From: Siminovitchia sediminis
GTDB lineage: Bacteria > Bacillota > Bacilli > Bacillales > Bacillaceae_C
Assembly (NCBI RefSeq): GCF_042680885.1
Contig: NZ_JBHUEO010000026.1
Coordinates: 72,450-136,449, forward strand
DNA: 64,000 nt
Direction: 5' to 3'
Made by a program: the position numbers and the translations under genes. The notes beneath the pieces are model-generated. The model was not told the DNA's origin and did no database searches. It saw only the letters and a program-made list of their open reading frames with translations. Numbering within the stretch: the stretch's first letter is position 1; each line of letters begins with the position of its first letter. Positions 16,046 to 24,616 of the stretch are shown here, one piece after another.

Positions 16046-17014
16046 TTAAAAGTATGTATCTTTTATATCCTGAACGCGATTGGTATGCATTAATGCGGCC
16101 AGCAGCTTTAACCTGGCTTTTGGGCCGTTGAGGCCTTGAGAAAATATAACGCCGAGCTCTTTTAATTTTCTTCCCCCCCCGGGATAATTATACGCAGCGC
16201 CTGCCATTCCCTTTATGCAGCGGGAAACTAGAACGACCGGGATATCGTTGGCAATCAGACTTTCGATTCCTTCTGCGGTTTCCGGGGGGAGGTTGCCAAG
16301 TCCAAGTGCCTCTATGACGAGCCCATCATATGGAAGGTCTCGTACAGCATGTAAAATAGAAGAATCCATACCTGCATAGGCTTTCAATAACGCGACTTTT
16401 TTATTGATTTCATGAATTTTTATTAGTTTTTGTTTAACAGGTTCATAATGAAAATGGATGGAATCGCCGGAAATAGCCCCCGCAGGTCCTGAGTTCACGC
16501 TTTGAAAAGCAGCAGCGTTGGTTGTGTGGACTTTTGTTACTTCTTTGGCTGTATGAATTTCATCATTAAATACTACAAGAACTCCTTTTCCTTTGGCCTG
16601 GTCATGGGCAGCAGTCCGGATTGCTCCCATAAAGTTGTAAATCCCATCGGAACCTATGTCGTTGCTTGAGCGCATGGCACCCGTCATGATGATCGGGATA
16701 TCGATTTCCAGAGTCAGGTCCAAGAAAAAGGCTGTCTCTTCCATTGTATCAGTACCATGGGTAATCACGATCCCGTCCACTTTACTCCGCCTGTATTCCG
16801 TTTCGATCAAATTTTTTAGAACCAGCATATCGTTCACCGTAATATGAGGCGATGGTTTGTGAAAGGGTTGCTTTTCTGTCAGGTGAACCGGGAGATGTAA
16901 ATGGTTGGCAGTCTGGACCAGCGGATGGGTGTCACCCATGTTAACCGTGTTCGTTCCTGTATCGGTTTCCATCGAAATCGTGCCGCCTGTATGAATGGCC
17001 AAAATATGTTTCAT
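16046..17014 (-). CDS. ansA: L-asparaginase (type I)
   Basis: This 322-residue cytosolic-type L-asparaginase hydrolyses asparagine to aspartate and ammonia. Both active-site threonine motifs are present: HTGGTISM near the N-terminus and THGTDTMEETAFFL around residues 84–97, with the second Thr-Asp pair. The C-terminal domain follows, with no signal peptide. The ATG at 17014 follows GGGGTGAG on the minus strand. It is transcribed against its neighbours. Confidence 0.93.
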   Translation of the reverse strand: MKHILAIHTGGTISMETDTGTNTVNMGDTHPLVQTANHLHLPVHLTEKQPFHKPSPHITVNDMLVLKNLIETEYRRSKVDGIVITHGTDTMEETAFFLDLTLEIDIPIIMTGAMRSSNDIGSDGIYNFMGAIRTAAHDQAKGKGVLVVFNDEIHTAKEVTKVHTTNAAAFQSVNSGPAGAISGDSIHFHYEPVKQKLIKIHEINKKVALLKAYAGMDSSILHAVRDLPYDGLVIEALGLGNLPPETAEGIESLIANDIPVVLVSRCIKGMAGAAYNYPGGGRKLKELGVIFSQGLNGPKARLKLLAALMHTNRVQDIKDTYF

Positions 17015-17109
17015 AAACTCACCCCAAGATCTTTTAAGGTAAAAACTACATGTTCAAATGCTCTAATCCATGATACGATGAAGAAAATGAAAAAGAAAGA
17101 GGGCTGTGT

Positions 17110-17799
17110 ATGCTGGTGGTTTTTTCAGCTGGTGTTGCCCCGGGATTAGCTCTTCTCAGTTATTTTTATTTACGGGATCAATTCGAACAAGAACCAATTA
17201 TTACGGTCTGTAAAACATTTTTGATGGGCGTACTCATCACCTTTCCTATTATGTTTCTTCAATATGTGATGTCAACTGAAGGGATCATACAAGGCGGGTT
17301 TCTGAACGCGTTTGTGTCAGCTGCCCTGTTGGAAGAATTTTTTAAATGGTTTGTTCTTTTTTTGGCTATATACAAACACGCTGAGTTTGATGAACCTTTT
17401 GATGGAATCGTATATGGTGCAAGTATATCTTTAGGTTTTGCCACAGTGGAAAATATTTTGTACTTGGCTGTCAACGGAGTGGGTTTCGCGTTGGGGCGTG
17501 CCCTTTTGCCGGTATCCAGCCATGCCCTTTTTGGTGTCATTATGGGGTATTATTTGGGTAAAGCCAAATTTCAAAATAAAAAGTCCCAAAAAAGGTGGTT
17601 GTTTTACTCTTTTTTAGTGCCTTTTATTCTTCATGGTTTGTATGATTTTATCCTGGTCTCAGAGAAAAATTGGATTTACTATATCCTTCCGTTCATGCTA
17701 TTTCTCTGGTGGCTCGGTCTACGGAAAGTTAAACACGCACACATGTTGACCCAAGGGCTTTACAAAAACAATATTCAAGATAAAAATGCATCAATCTGA
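17110..17799 (+). CDS. prsW: intramembrane protease PrsW
   Basis: This 229-residue polytopic membrane protein has the PrsW motifs: EEFFKWF (EExxK/R), HALFGVIMGYYLG and HGLYDF. In B. subtilis PrsW makes the site-1 cut in the anti-sigma factor RsiW, and it belongs to the same superfamily as CPBP proteases. The usual target, RsiW, is not encoded in this window. The order prsW-sleB-ypeB is conserved. The start at ATG 17110 has only a weak AGAGGG upstream. Confidence 0.92.
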   Translation: MLVVFSAGVAPGLALLSYFYLRDQFEQEPIITVCKTFLMGVLITFPIMFLQYVMSTEGIIQGGFLNAFVSAALLEEFFKWFVLFLAIYKHAEFDEPFDGIVYGASISLGFATVENILYLAVNGVGFALGRALLPVSSHALFGVIMGYYLGKAKFQNKKSQKRWLFYSFLVPFILHGLYDFILVSEKNWIYYILPFMLFLWWLGLRKVKHAHMLTQGLYKNNIQDKNASI

Positions 17800-17818
17800 C
17801 AAAGATTGGTGCATTTTC
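17782..17818 (+). terminator. intrinsic terminator after prsW
   Basis: AAAATGCATCAATCT pairs with AGATTGGTGCATTTT (one G-T pair) around a GACAA loop. It overlaps the prsW stop and ends in T residues. Confidence 0.88.
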
Positions 17819-17835
17819 TCATTCTTCGGGCAGGT

Positions 17836-17865
17836 TGAATAAAAAGGCTGTGAATCCAAATACTA
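17836..17865 (+). promoter_or_regulatory. candidate sigma-G promoter of sleB
   Basis: TGAATA and AATACTA are 17 bp apart, close to the forespore sigma-G consensus (TGAATA, CATACTA). SleB is made in the forespore under sigma-G in B. subtilis, which fits. Confidence 0.55.
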
Positions 17866-17902
17866 ACCGCATAAAACGATTAGATGGAGGGTGGATAGCA
17901 GC

Positions 17903-18706
17903 ATGAAGATAGGCACACTTGGTAAAATTCTCATTATTTTTCTTTTATGTGCCGTTGGAATAACAGCCTCTCCCGAAAAGCAAACAAGCGCTTTTTCAAA
18001 CCAAGTGATACAAAGAGGGGCGGTTGGGGACGATGTCATTGAACTTCAGGCAAGGCTTCAGTACCTCGGATACTATCAAGGAAGAATTGATGGTGTATTC
18101 GGATGGGGGACCTATTGGGCACTCCGTAACTTTCAAGAAAAATTTGGCCTCGAAGTCGATGGCCTGGCTGGAGCAGATACGAAAGAAAAGTTAGTGAAAG
18201 CATCTCAATTTAATAAACAGTATGTAAAAGAACAGATGTATAAGGACAAAAATTTCCGATACTACGGAAGTGGAGGCAGCAAGGGCGGCGGGCAAACGAA
18301 TCATGCCGGCAGCGCTTCTAAGCCTACAGCCGTGAATACGCCTGCAGGGTTTTCACAAAATGATATACAATTAATGGCCAATGCTGTTTATGGTGAAGCA
18401 AGAGGCGAGCCATATGAAGGACAGGTGGCTGTAGCAGCTGTCATATTGAACCGGGTAAACAGCCCGTCTTTTCCAAATACTGTATCAGGAGTTATTTTTG
18501 AACCGGGTGCATTTACAGCAGTTGCAGATGGGCAAATTTGGCTTACACCCAATGAAACAGCCCGGCAAGCTGTATTAGATGCCATCAATGGATGGGATCC
18601 TTCAGGAAACGCACTCTATTATTTTAATCCTGATACAGCGACAAGTGCGTGGATTTGGACAAGACCGCAAATTAAGAAAATAGGAAAGCATATATTCTGT
18701 AACTGA
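17903..18706 (+). CDS. sleB: spore cortex-lytic enzyme SleB
   Basis: SleB is a lytic transglycosylase that degrades spore cortex during germination. ATG 17903 follows GGAGGGTGG at about 9 bp, giving 267 residues. It starts with a signal peptide (hydrophobic to about residue 24), then a PG_binding_1 domain (about 33–95, with GDDVIELQARLQYLGYY), a Gly/Ser-rich linker and the Hydrolase_2 catalytic domain (about 152–267, with NAVYGEARGEPYEGQVA). The catalytic Glu is expected in GEARGE. It is co-transcribed with ypeB, whose product it needs. Confidence 0.95.
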   Translation: MKIGTLGKILIIFLLCAVGITASPEKQTSAFSNQVIQRGAVGDDVIELQARLQYLGYYQGRIDGVFGWGTYWALRNFQEKFGLEVDGLAGADTKEKLVKASQFNKQYVKEQMYKDKNFRYYGSGGSKGGGQTNHAGSASKPTAVNTPAGFSQNDIQLMANAVYGEARGEPYEGQVAVAAVILNRVNSPSFPNTVSGVIFEPGAFTAVADGQIWLTPNETARQAVLDAINGWDPSGNALYYFNPDTATSAWIWTRPQIKKIGKHIFCN

Positions 18707-18721
18707 CGGAGGTGAATACAA

Positions 18722-20074
18722 TTGTTTCGTAACGTACTTATCGCTGTGTTGGCAGTCGTAGCTATTGGTGCCGGAGCATGGGGATATCAGGAACATCAGG
18801 AGAAAAATACCATTTTGATTCATGCGGAAAACAATTACCAGCGGGCGTTCCACGATTTAAGCTATCAAATGGATATGCTGCATGAAAAATTAGGGGCAAC
18901 TCTTGCCATGAACTCCAACAAATCTCTGTCCCCTGCATTGGCTGATGTCTGGAGGATCACTTCCGATGCCAGAAGCCAGGTGGGCCAGCTGCCTTTGACT
19001 CTCCTGCCATTTAATAAAACGGAAGAATTTTTGTCCAATATCGGGACGTTCAGCTATAAGACAGCAGTCCGAAATTTGGATGACGAGCCGCTTTCAGAGG
19101 CAGAACAGAAAACATTAAACAATTTATATCAGCAAAGTGGTGAACTCAGAAATGAACTGCGTCAGGTACAACATCTTGCATTGAAAAACAATTTACGTTG
19201 GATGGATGTAGAGCTGGCATTGGCGTCAGGCAAAGAAAACGCCGACAACACAATTATTGACGGTTTTAAAACGGTTGAAAAACGGGCAACGGGATATGAT
19301 GAAAAGAATTTACAGGATCCGTCCATAATCAGTTTCCAGGAACGTGAGGAAAACTTTAAACACCTGGAAGGAGAAAAAATCTCAAAAAATGACGCCATTA
19401 CGCTGGCTAAAAAGTACAGCGGGATCAACGAGCCTAAAAATATTGAAGTGACCGAAAATAAAAAAGGGGCGGCCTACGGCTTTTATAATGTCGTGCTGAC
19501 AAATGGCAAAGGCCATGAAGCCACAATGGATGTAACTAAAAAAGGCGGATATCCGATCTGGTTTATTGACTCGAGAGAAGTAAAAGATCAAAAAATCAGT
19601 TTAAATGAAGCTATGAACAGAGCGGATGAATTCTTAAAAAGACATAATTATGACCAGCTGGAAATGGCAGAAAGCATGCAGTATGATTCTGTTGGAATGT
19701 TTACGTATGTAACCAACCAGGACGGGGTAAGGATTTATCCTGAATCCATCCGGGTAAAAGTAGCTCTTGACAATGGGCAAATCATTGGATTTGCAGCTGA
19801 TGATTACTTAAAAGGAAGAAAGGAAAGAGATTTGCCGGAGCCTGCACTTTCCTTGGAAGAGGCACGCGGCTATTTGAATTCGGAGTTGGAAGTCGTTGAT
19901 AACAGATTAGCTGTGATCGTGAATGACCTTGGTGAAGAAGTCCTAAGTTACGAATTTTTGGGAACAATGAACAAGGGCGACACTTATCGTATGTATATCA
20001 ATGCGGATAATGGTACGGAAGAGAAAGTTGAAAAGATGAAAAATGCGGAGCCTATATATGAAGAAGTGTTATAA
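18722..20074 (+). CDS. ypeB: germination protein YpeB
   Basis: YpeB is required to stabilise and localise SleB in the spore. It starts at TTG 18722 after GGAGGTG and has 450 residues. One N-terminal membrane segment (about 5–18) is followed by a helical region, and the C-terminal half contains PepSY repeats (for example the ISKNDAITLAKKYSG and LSLEEARGYLNSELEV regions). The gene begins 15 bp after sleB, so the two form a bicistronic unit closed by a terminator at the ypeB stop. Confidence 0.95.
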   Translation: MFRNVLIAVLAVVAIGAGAWGYQEHQEKNTILIHAENNYQRAFHDLSYQMDMLHEKLGATLAMNSNKSLSPALADVWRITSDARSQVGQLPLTLLPFNKTEEFLSNIGTFSYKTAVRNLDDEPLSEAEQKTLNNLYQQSGELRNELRQVQHLALKNNLRWMDVELALASGKENADNTIIDGFKTVEKRATGYDEKNLQDPSIISFQEREENFKHLEGEKISKNDAITLAKKYSGINEPKNIEVTENKKGAAYGFYNVVLTNGKGHEATMDVTKKGGYPIWFIDSREVKDQKISLNEAMNRADEFLKRHNYDQLEMAESMQYDSVGMFTYVTNQDGVRIYPESIRVKVALDNGQIIGFAADDYLKGRKERDLPEPALSLEEARGYLNSELEVVDNRLAVIVNDLGEEVLSYEFLGTMNKGDTYRMYINADNGTEEKVEKMKNAEPIYEEVL

Positions 20075-20097
20075 AAGCAGCCTGAGGGCTGCTTTTT
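20074..20097 (+). terminator. intrinsic terminator after ypeB
   Basis: AAAGCAGCC and GGCTGCTTT form a 9-bp stem with a short loop and a T tract. The first base belongs to the ypeB stop codon. Confidence 0.9.
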
Positions 20098-20165
20098 AAT
20101 ATGGTAAACGCTGCCAGATCATGTATAATAGTCTTATAAGGAATTCAAAACAGGAAGTGTCTGTT

Positions 20166-20819
20166 ATGTTGGCTATAGGGATGGACGTAACGATTGAAGC
20201 GAATCGCAATGGCAGCACTAAAACATATAAAAGTAAAGTGGCTGACCTGCAGGAGTATAAATGCTTCATTTATTATCCGCTGAGTGTGACTGATAAAAAG
20301 CCGGCATTTTTACCGGCTGGTTCAAAGGTCATTGTTCAATTTGTCAATAATGATTTCAATGCCTATTCTTTTGAGGCTAAAGTCATAAGGGTGCATAAAA
20401 AGGCTGTTCCTCTGGTAGAGCTCACTTTGCCCGAGGAAGAACATTTTATCAAGATTCAGCGGAGGGAGCATGTAAGGGTCTCAGCCTCATTGGAGGCTGA
20501 ATTTGATTTTGCTGAAACCGGCCAATTTTTTAACACGGTTACAAGTGATATAAGTGCAGGGGGATGTGCCGCGATTCTTCCGCCGGGTACAGACCTAAAG
20601 CCCGGAGCTCAAGGGACTGTTTCCATTGCGATCCGGATGAGTACAGGAGAACTGCACACCATGAGTCTGAAATGCGAGGCCATAAGGAGTTTTGAGAGGA
20701 ACAACATAAAGCTGGTGTCCATAAAATATATAGAGCCCTCTCCGGATAACCAGAAGCTGTTGACCCGTTTTTGTTTTGAAAGACAGCTATCCGACCGCAA
20801 AAAAGGGCTCTATCCATAA
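20166..20819 (+). CDS. motI: PilZ domain c-di-GMP receptor MotI (YpfA)
   Basis: This 217-residue cytoplasmic protein has an N-terminal YcgR-type domain followed by PilZ. The cyclic-di-GMP motifs are RREHVRVS (RxxxR) near residue 100 and DISAGGCA (D/NxSxxG) about 30 residues later. In B. subtilis MotI slows flagellar rotation by binding MotA when c-di-GMP is high. No motility gene is present in this window, and cheR is missing from its usual place after ndk. I chose ATG 20166 after CAGGAAGTG; the frame is open 15 codons upstream without a ribosome binding site. Confidence 0.88.
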   Translation: MLAIGMDVTIEANRNGSTKTYKSKVADLQEYKCFIYYPLSVTDKKPAFLPAGSKVIVQFVNNDFNAYSFEAKVIRVHKKAVPLVELTLPEEEHFIKIQRREHVRVSASLEAEFDFAETGQFFNTVTSDISAGGCAAILPPGTDLKPGAQGTVSIAIRMSTGELHTMSLKCEAIRSFERNNIKLVSIKYIEPSPDNQKLLTRFCFERQLSDRKKGLYP

Positions 20820-20878
20820 GCTGTCCTGTATAAAACTTCTCTTTTTTCACATAATAAGAAAAAACGGGGAGCCAAAAA

Positions 20879-21052
20879 ATGTTTGAAAGAATTTTACATA
20901 AGCTCATTGTCATCCATTTCATAATCCTCATCCTCGTACAAGGCTTTTTTATTACAACACCGGTGATGAAAAGCTTAAATAAAATTTACTTGTATGAAGG
21001 TGTTTTTTCGGATCATCATGAAAATAAACTGGATGTGCTTAAGCGGCGATGA
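20879..21052 (+). CDS. ypfB: small membrane protein YpfB
   Basis: A 57-residue frame runs from ATG 20879 to TGA 21050–21052, with ACGGGGAG upstream. It contains one hydrophobic helix (about 8–26, LIVIHFIILILVQGFFI), then a charged tail ending KLDVLKRR. B. subtilis has a gene of the same size, ypfB, in the same place between ypfA and cmk. No function is known to me. Confidence 0.8.
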   Translation: MFERILHKLIVIHFIILILVQGFFITTPVMKSLNKIYLYEGVFSDHHENKLDVLKRR

Positions 21053-21163
21053 AGGCAATTATCTGTCTTCTTTTTTATTTTGAAAAAGACAATTTGAGGC
21101 TATCGTCTGTTTACTGTTATGGTAAAATGAAGGGGTACATATACATACAAGCAGGTGAAAAGT

Positions 21164-21844
21164 TTGACAAAGAAAATCAGCATTGCCATTGATGGTCCGG
21201 CGGCTGCCGGAAAAAGTACTGTAGCGAGGATTGTCGCAGACCAACTCTCATACATATACATTGACACAGGGGCTATGTACAGAGCGCTGACTTATACAGC
21301 TTTGGAGTCAGGAACAGATATTCATGATGAGGAACAACTGTGCCATTTACTTAAAAATATACAAATCGAGTTAAAACAGGAAAACGGCAGGCAGGCCGTT
21401 CTTGTGGATGGGGAAAACGTAACAATGGAGATACGGGCTTCCGAAGTTACAAATTCAGTTTCAGTTGTTGCTGCACACAGAACAGTTCGTGAAGAATTAG
21501 TTTGCCGGCAGCAAGAATTGGGTAAACAAGGCGGAGTAGTCATGGATGGCAGAGATATTGGTACAAAGGTTTTGCCGCAAGCCGAATTAAAAATATTTCT
21601 TTTGGCAAGCGTGGATATTCGTGCCCGGCGAAGGCATAAAGAAAACCTGGAAAAGGGATATCCATCCGATTTGGAACAGTTGAAAAAAGAAATCATGCTC
21701 CGGGATCAGAGTGATACTGAGAGGGAAGTATCTCCTTTGAAAAAAGCGGAGGATGCCATTGAAATTGATACATCCGCCCTTTCCGTAGAAGAAGTGGTCG
21801 AGCGCATTACTGCCATGGCTAAAGAAAGGATCGAACAGCCGTGA
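21164..21844 (+). CDS. cmk: cytidylate kinase
   Basis: This 226-residue kinase phosphorylates CMP and dCMP with ATP. The Walker A motif IDGPAAAGKSTVAR is near residues 7–20, and the family motifs YIDTGAMYRALT and MDGRDIGTKVLP are present. I chose TTG 21164, preceded by AGGTG; a GTG 9 bp upstream falls within that site. Its stop overlaps the start of the acyltransferase gene by 4 bp. Confidence 0.94.
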   Translation: MTKKISIAIDGPAAAGKSTVARIVADQLSYIYIDTGAMYRALTYTALESGTDIHDEEQLCHLLKNIQIELKQENGRQAVLVDGENVTMEIRASEVTNSVSVVAAHRTVREELVCRQQELGKQGGVVMDGRDIGTKVLPQAELKIFLLASVDIRARRRHKENLEKGYPSDLEQLKKEIMLRDQSDTEREVSPLKKAEDAIEIDTSALSVEEVVERITAMAKERIEQP

Positions 21845-22425
21845 TGCTCTATTCTTTTGCAAAAACAGTGGTAAAAAGCATTTTTAAACCACTGTACAGA
21901 ATTGAAGTCATTGGAAGAGAAAACTTCCCTTCCACGGGCGGCGTCCTTTTATGTTCAAACCATATTTCCAATTTGGATCCTCCGGTTGTAGGAATTACTT
22001 GCCCCAGGCCAGTGTGTTTTATGGCAAAAGAAGAGCTGTTCAATGCGCCCATACTAAAATCCCTACTGCCGGGATTAAAGGCTTTTCCGGTGAAACGCGG
22101 GATGAGTGACAGAGGAGCACTCAGAACAGGTCTGGCTTTGTTGAAAGACGGTGAGGTTCTTGGATTATTCCCGGAAGGGACCCGCAGCAAAACAGGGCAG
22201 CTCGGCAAAGGAATGGCCGGTGCAGGATTTTTCGCTTTAAGGTCCGAAGCTGCTGTCGTGCCCTGTGCTGTAATCGGATCTTATATACCCTTGAGAAAAA
22301 CCAAGGTGGTGTATGGCAAACCGATAGATTTTACCAAATTAAAAGAAGAAAAGGTTTCAGCTGAAGAGGCAACAGAAAAAATCATGGATGAGATAAGGAA
22401 ATTAATTGAGACACATCAGCGCTGA
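21841..22425 (+). CDS. 1-acyl-sn-glycerol-3-phosphate acyltransferase (PlsC family)
   Basis: This 194-residue membrane-associated acyltransferase would acylate lysophosphatidic acid in phospholipid synthesis. The family motifs are NHISNLD (the NHxxxxD catalytic box), the PVKRG motif in AFPVKRGMSD, FPEGTRSK and a later VVPCAVIG region. Length fits the short PlsC subgroup. It begins with GTG 21841, overlapping the cmk stop, so it is probably translationally coupled. A cmk–plsC pair is common in Bacillaceae, but in B. subtilis plsC (yhdO) lies elsewhere. Confidence 0.9.
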   Translation: MMLYSFAKTVVKSIFKPLYRIEVIGRENFPSTGGVLLCSNHISNLDPPVVGITCPRPVCFMAKEELFNAPILKSLLPGLKAFPVKRGMSDRGALRTGLALLKDGEVLGLFPEGTRSKTGQLGKGMAGAGFFALRSEAAVVPCAVIGSYIPLRKTKVVYGKPIDFTKLKEEKVSAEEATEKIMDEIRKLIETHQR

Positions 22426-22568
22426 CGTGTATTGCTTGACAAAGGGAATTATTTGTAAGAAGTTAATAACAAGATAAATTTATTTAACTATGTGAGGGTT
22501 TATCATTTCCTTTTGAGAGGGATATGAATTCTTGCACGATCTTAATAGTCGGATAGGAGGAGTAAACA

Positions 22569-23708
22569 TTGTCAGAGGATATGAATAATATTGAGGTGGA
22601 AAATTTCATCGTAGATGACAAAGTAAAAGGAACTGTTACAAAAATCGAAGAAAAGCAAGTGTTGGTGGATATTGAAAACAGCAAAGTTAATGGAATTATT
22701 CCTATAAGCGAGCTTTCCAGCCTTCATGTGGAAAAAGCATCTGATGTAGTTTCCGAAGGAGACGAACTGGAGCTCATCGTTATAAAAGTCGAAGAAGATC
22801 TGTTGGTTCTTTCCAAGAGAAAAGTGGATGCAGAAAATGCATGGGAAACACTTGAAAAACGGTTTGAAAATAATGAAGTTTTTGATGCGGAAGTAAATGA
22901 AGTCGTTAAAGGCGGACTGGTAGTGGATTTAGGTGTTCGGGGATTTGTTCCGGCATCTTTGGTGGAAGATTATTATGTAGAGGATTTCAGCGATTATCAA
23001 GGTAAAACACTTTCTTTTAAGATTGTTGAGCTTGATAAGGAAAAAAATCGCCTGATCCTGTCCCACCGTGCTGTTGTTGAAGAAGAAAAAGAACAAGAAA
23101 AGAAAGAGCTACTGGACAAATTGGAAGCGGGACAAACCATGAAAGGTACTGTTCAAAGAATCACAGATTTTGGTGCTTTTGTTGACATTGGAGGTGTAGA
23201 TGGACTGGTGCACATCTCCCAGCTCGCTCACCATCATGTCGAAGTACCGTCAGATGTAGTCAGTGAAGGTGACGAAGTAGAAGTAAAAGTCCTTTCAGTT
23301 GATAAGGAAAATGAAAGAATTTCATTATCTATTAAAGAAACACTCCCTGGGCCGTGGACGGATATCGCTGAGAAAGCACCCCGCGGAGCAGTGCTGGAAG
23401 GTACAGTGAAAAGGCTTGTTTCCTTTGGTGCATTTGTTGAAGTCTTCCCGGGAGTAGAAGGGCTTGTTCATATCTCTCAGATTTCCCATAGGCATATCGG
23501 GACCCCTCATGAAGTCCTCCAAGAGGGCCAGACAGTAAAAGTAAAAGTTCTGGATACGAATGAGGAAGATCAGCGTATGTCATTGAGCATGAAGGAGCTC
23601 GAAGAAAATACCGGTTCTCAACAGGAATACGAGACACCTGAAGAATCAAAGGGATTCCAGCTCAGTGATATGATTGGGGATAAATTGAAAGATTTCAATA
23701 GAGAGTAA
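22569..23708 (+). CDS. ypfD: S1 RNA-binding domain protein YpfD
   Basis: This 379-residue protein has four S1 repeats (about 14–85, 105–172, 190–258, 275–345), recognisable by FGAFVDIGGVDGLVHISQL and FGAFVEVFPGVEGLVHISQ. It is the short, Gram-positive counterpart of ribosomal protein S1 and is thought to bind RNA; it is not part of the standard Bacillus ribosome as far as I know. It starts at TTG 22569 after AGGAGGAG. A strong terminator follows. Confidence 0.93.
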   Translation: MSEDMNNIEVENFIVDDKVKGTVTKIEEKQVLVDIENSKVNGIIPISELSSLHVEKASDVVSEGDELELIVIKVEEDLLVLSKRKVDAENAWETLEKRFENNEVFDAEVNEVVKGGLVVDLGVRGFVPASLVEDYYVEDFSDYQGKTLSFKIVELDKEKNRLILSHRAVVEEEKEQEKKELLDKLEAGQTMKGTVQRITDFGAFVDIGGVDGLVHISQLAHHHVEVPSDVVSEGDEVEVKVLSVDKENERISLSIKETLPGPWTDIAEKAPRGAVLEGTVKRLVSFGAFVEVFPGVEGLVHISQISHRHIGTPHEVLQEGQTVKVKVLDTNEEDQRMSLSMKELEENTGSQQEYETPEESKGFQLSDMIGDKLKDFNRE

Positions 23709-23712
23709 AAGA

Positions 23713-23747
23713 AACGGCCTTCCGTTGCTGACGGAAGGTTGTTTTTT
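23713..23747 (+). terminator. intrinsic terminator after ypfD
   Basis: AACGGCCTTCCGT pairs with ACGGAAGGTTGTT (two G-T pairs) around a 5-nt loop and runs into six T residues. Confidence 0.9.
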
Positions 23748-23870
23748 GCTTTAAGACTAAGATGAACTTTCAAATGATTGAAAAACTCGAGGCCCTCTGT
23801 CTATTTTCACCTGTGTGTGATTAAACCACCTTTTTCTTTCCCATAATGGAGAGATGGAGGTGGGTGTGCC

Positions 23871-24488
23871 ATGTCAGGTTTTTTGTTTATTTTTGTCATG
23901 TGGGGTATCTGGATTATTAGTTTTTTTTTATTGGATAAAAATAACCCTTTCCGTTATCCGGCTGCCATATTATCCTTAATGGCCGTTATTTTGCATTCTG
24001 TTTCCTTTACCTTGTTTGGATTTCATTTTAGTGCCGCCTCCATACTGCTGCTCCTATCGGCATATAGGTTTATCGTTCATGAATCATGGTTTAGGAAAGC
24101 ATATTTACTTCTTTGTGTATTAATAATTACTTTTGGATATGCAGGGTTTTATCTTATCGAGTTATATGATCCGGTTTGGGTTTTGATTGACCGGAAGGTG
24201 TTATTGGCAGCAGCCCTCATTGTAACAGGGTGGATTCTGTTGCCCGGTTGTTTAACGTGCCGTTATGCAGCGATTGTGATTGGCTCTCTTCAAGGTGAAG
24301 TCTTTTTGGCAATATTTTTATCTAAATGGAAAATACCATATATCATCGGCTCCATGGAATATTTGGATGTATATGCTGTGATTGTTTCTGCACTGGTTCT
24401 CACTTTTATGGGAGAACGTCTGTTATGGAGCATGAAACTGCTGATAGATATGAAAACGAAAGAGAAAAAAACAATGTTACATGATTAG
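23871..24488 (+). CDS. yphA: membrane protein YphA (SeaA)
   Basis: This 205-residue protein is almost entirely hydrophobic, with about six to seven membrane segments and a short basic tail (MKTKEKKTMLHD). No catalytic motif is visible. The size, topology and position between ypfD and der match B. subtilis YphA/SeaA, which has been linked to spore envelope assembly. The ATG follows GGAGGTGGGTG. Confidence 0.8.
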   Translation: MSGFLFIFVMWGIWIISFFLLDKNNPFRYPAAILSLMAVILHSVSFTLFGFHFSAASILLLLSAYRFIVHESWFRKAYLLLCVLIITFGYAGFYLIELYDPVWVLIDRKVLLAAALIVTGWILLPGCLTCRYAAIVIGSLQGEVFLAIFLSKWKIPYIIGSMEYLDVYAVIVSALVLTFMGERLLWSMKLLIDMKTKEKKTMLHD

Positions 24489-24616
24489 GACAAGATGACT
24501 CTTATTGGCGGGCCAGCTGGCTCTGTGATACGATGGGAAAAGAAAAAATAGAGAAATGTAAGCCGGGCGGACGCTTGGTATATGAATAGATAAAAAGATT
24601 AAAGCGAGTGATGACT

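Noticed and set aside
22435..22460. TTGACA before ypfD
   Set aside because: No acceptable -10 element at 16–18 bp.
24531..24587. 18-codon ORF before der (MGKEKIEKCKPGG…)
   Set aside because: No good ribosome binding site and too short to distinguish from chance; position recalls a small B. subtilis gene but the sequence does not match what I remember.
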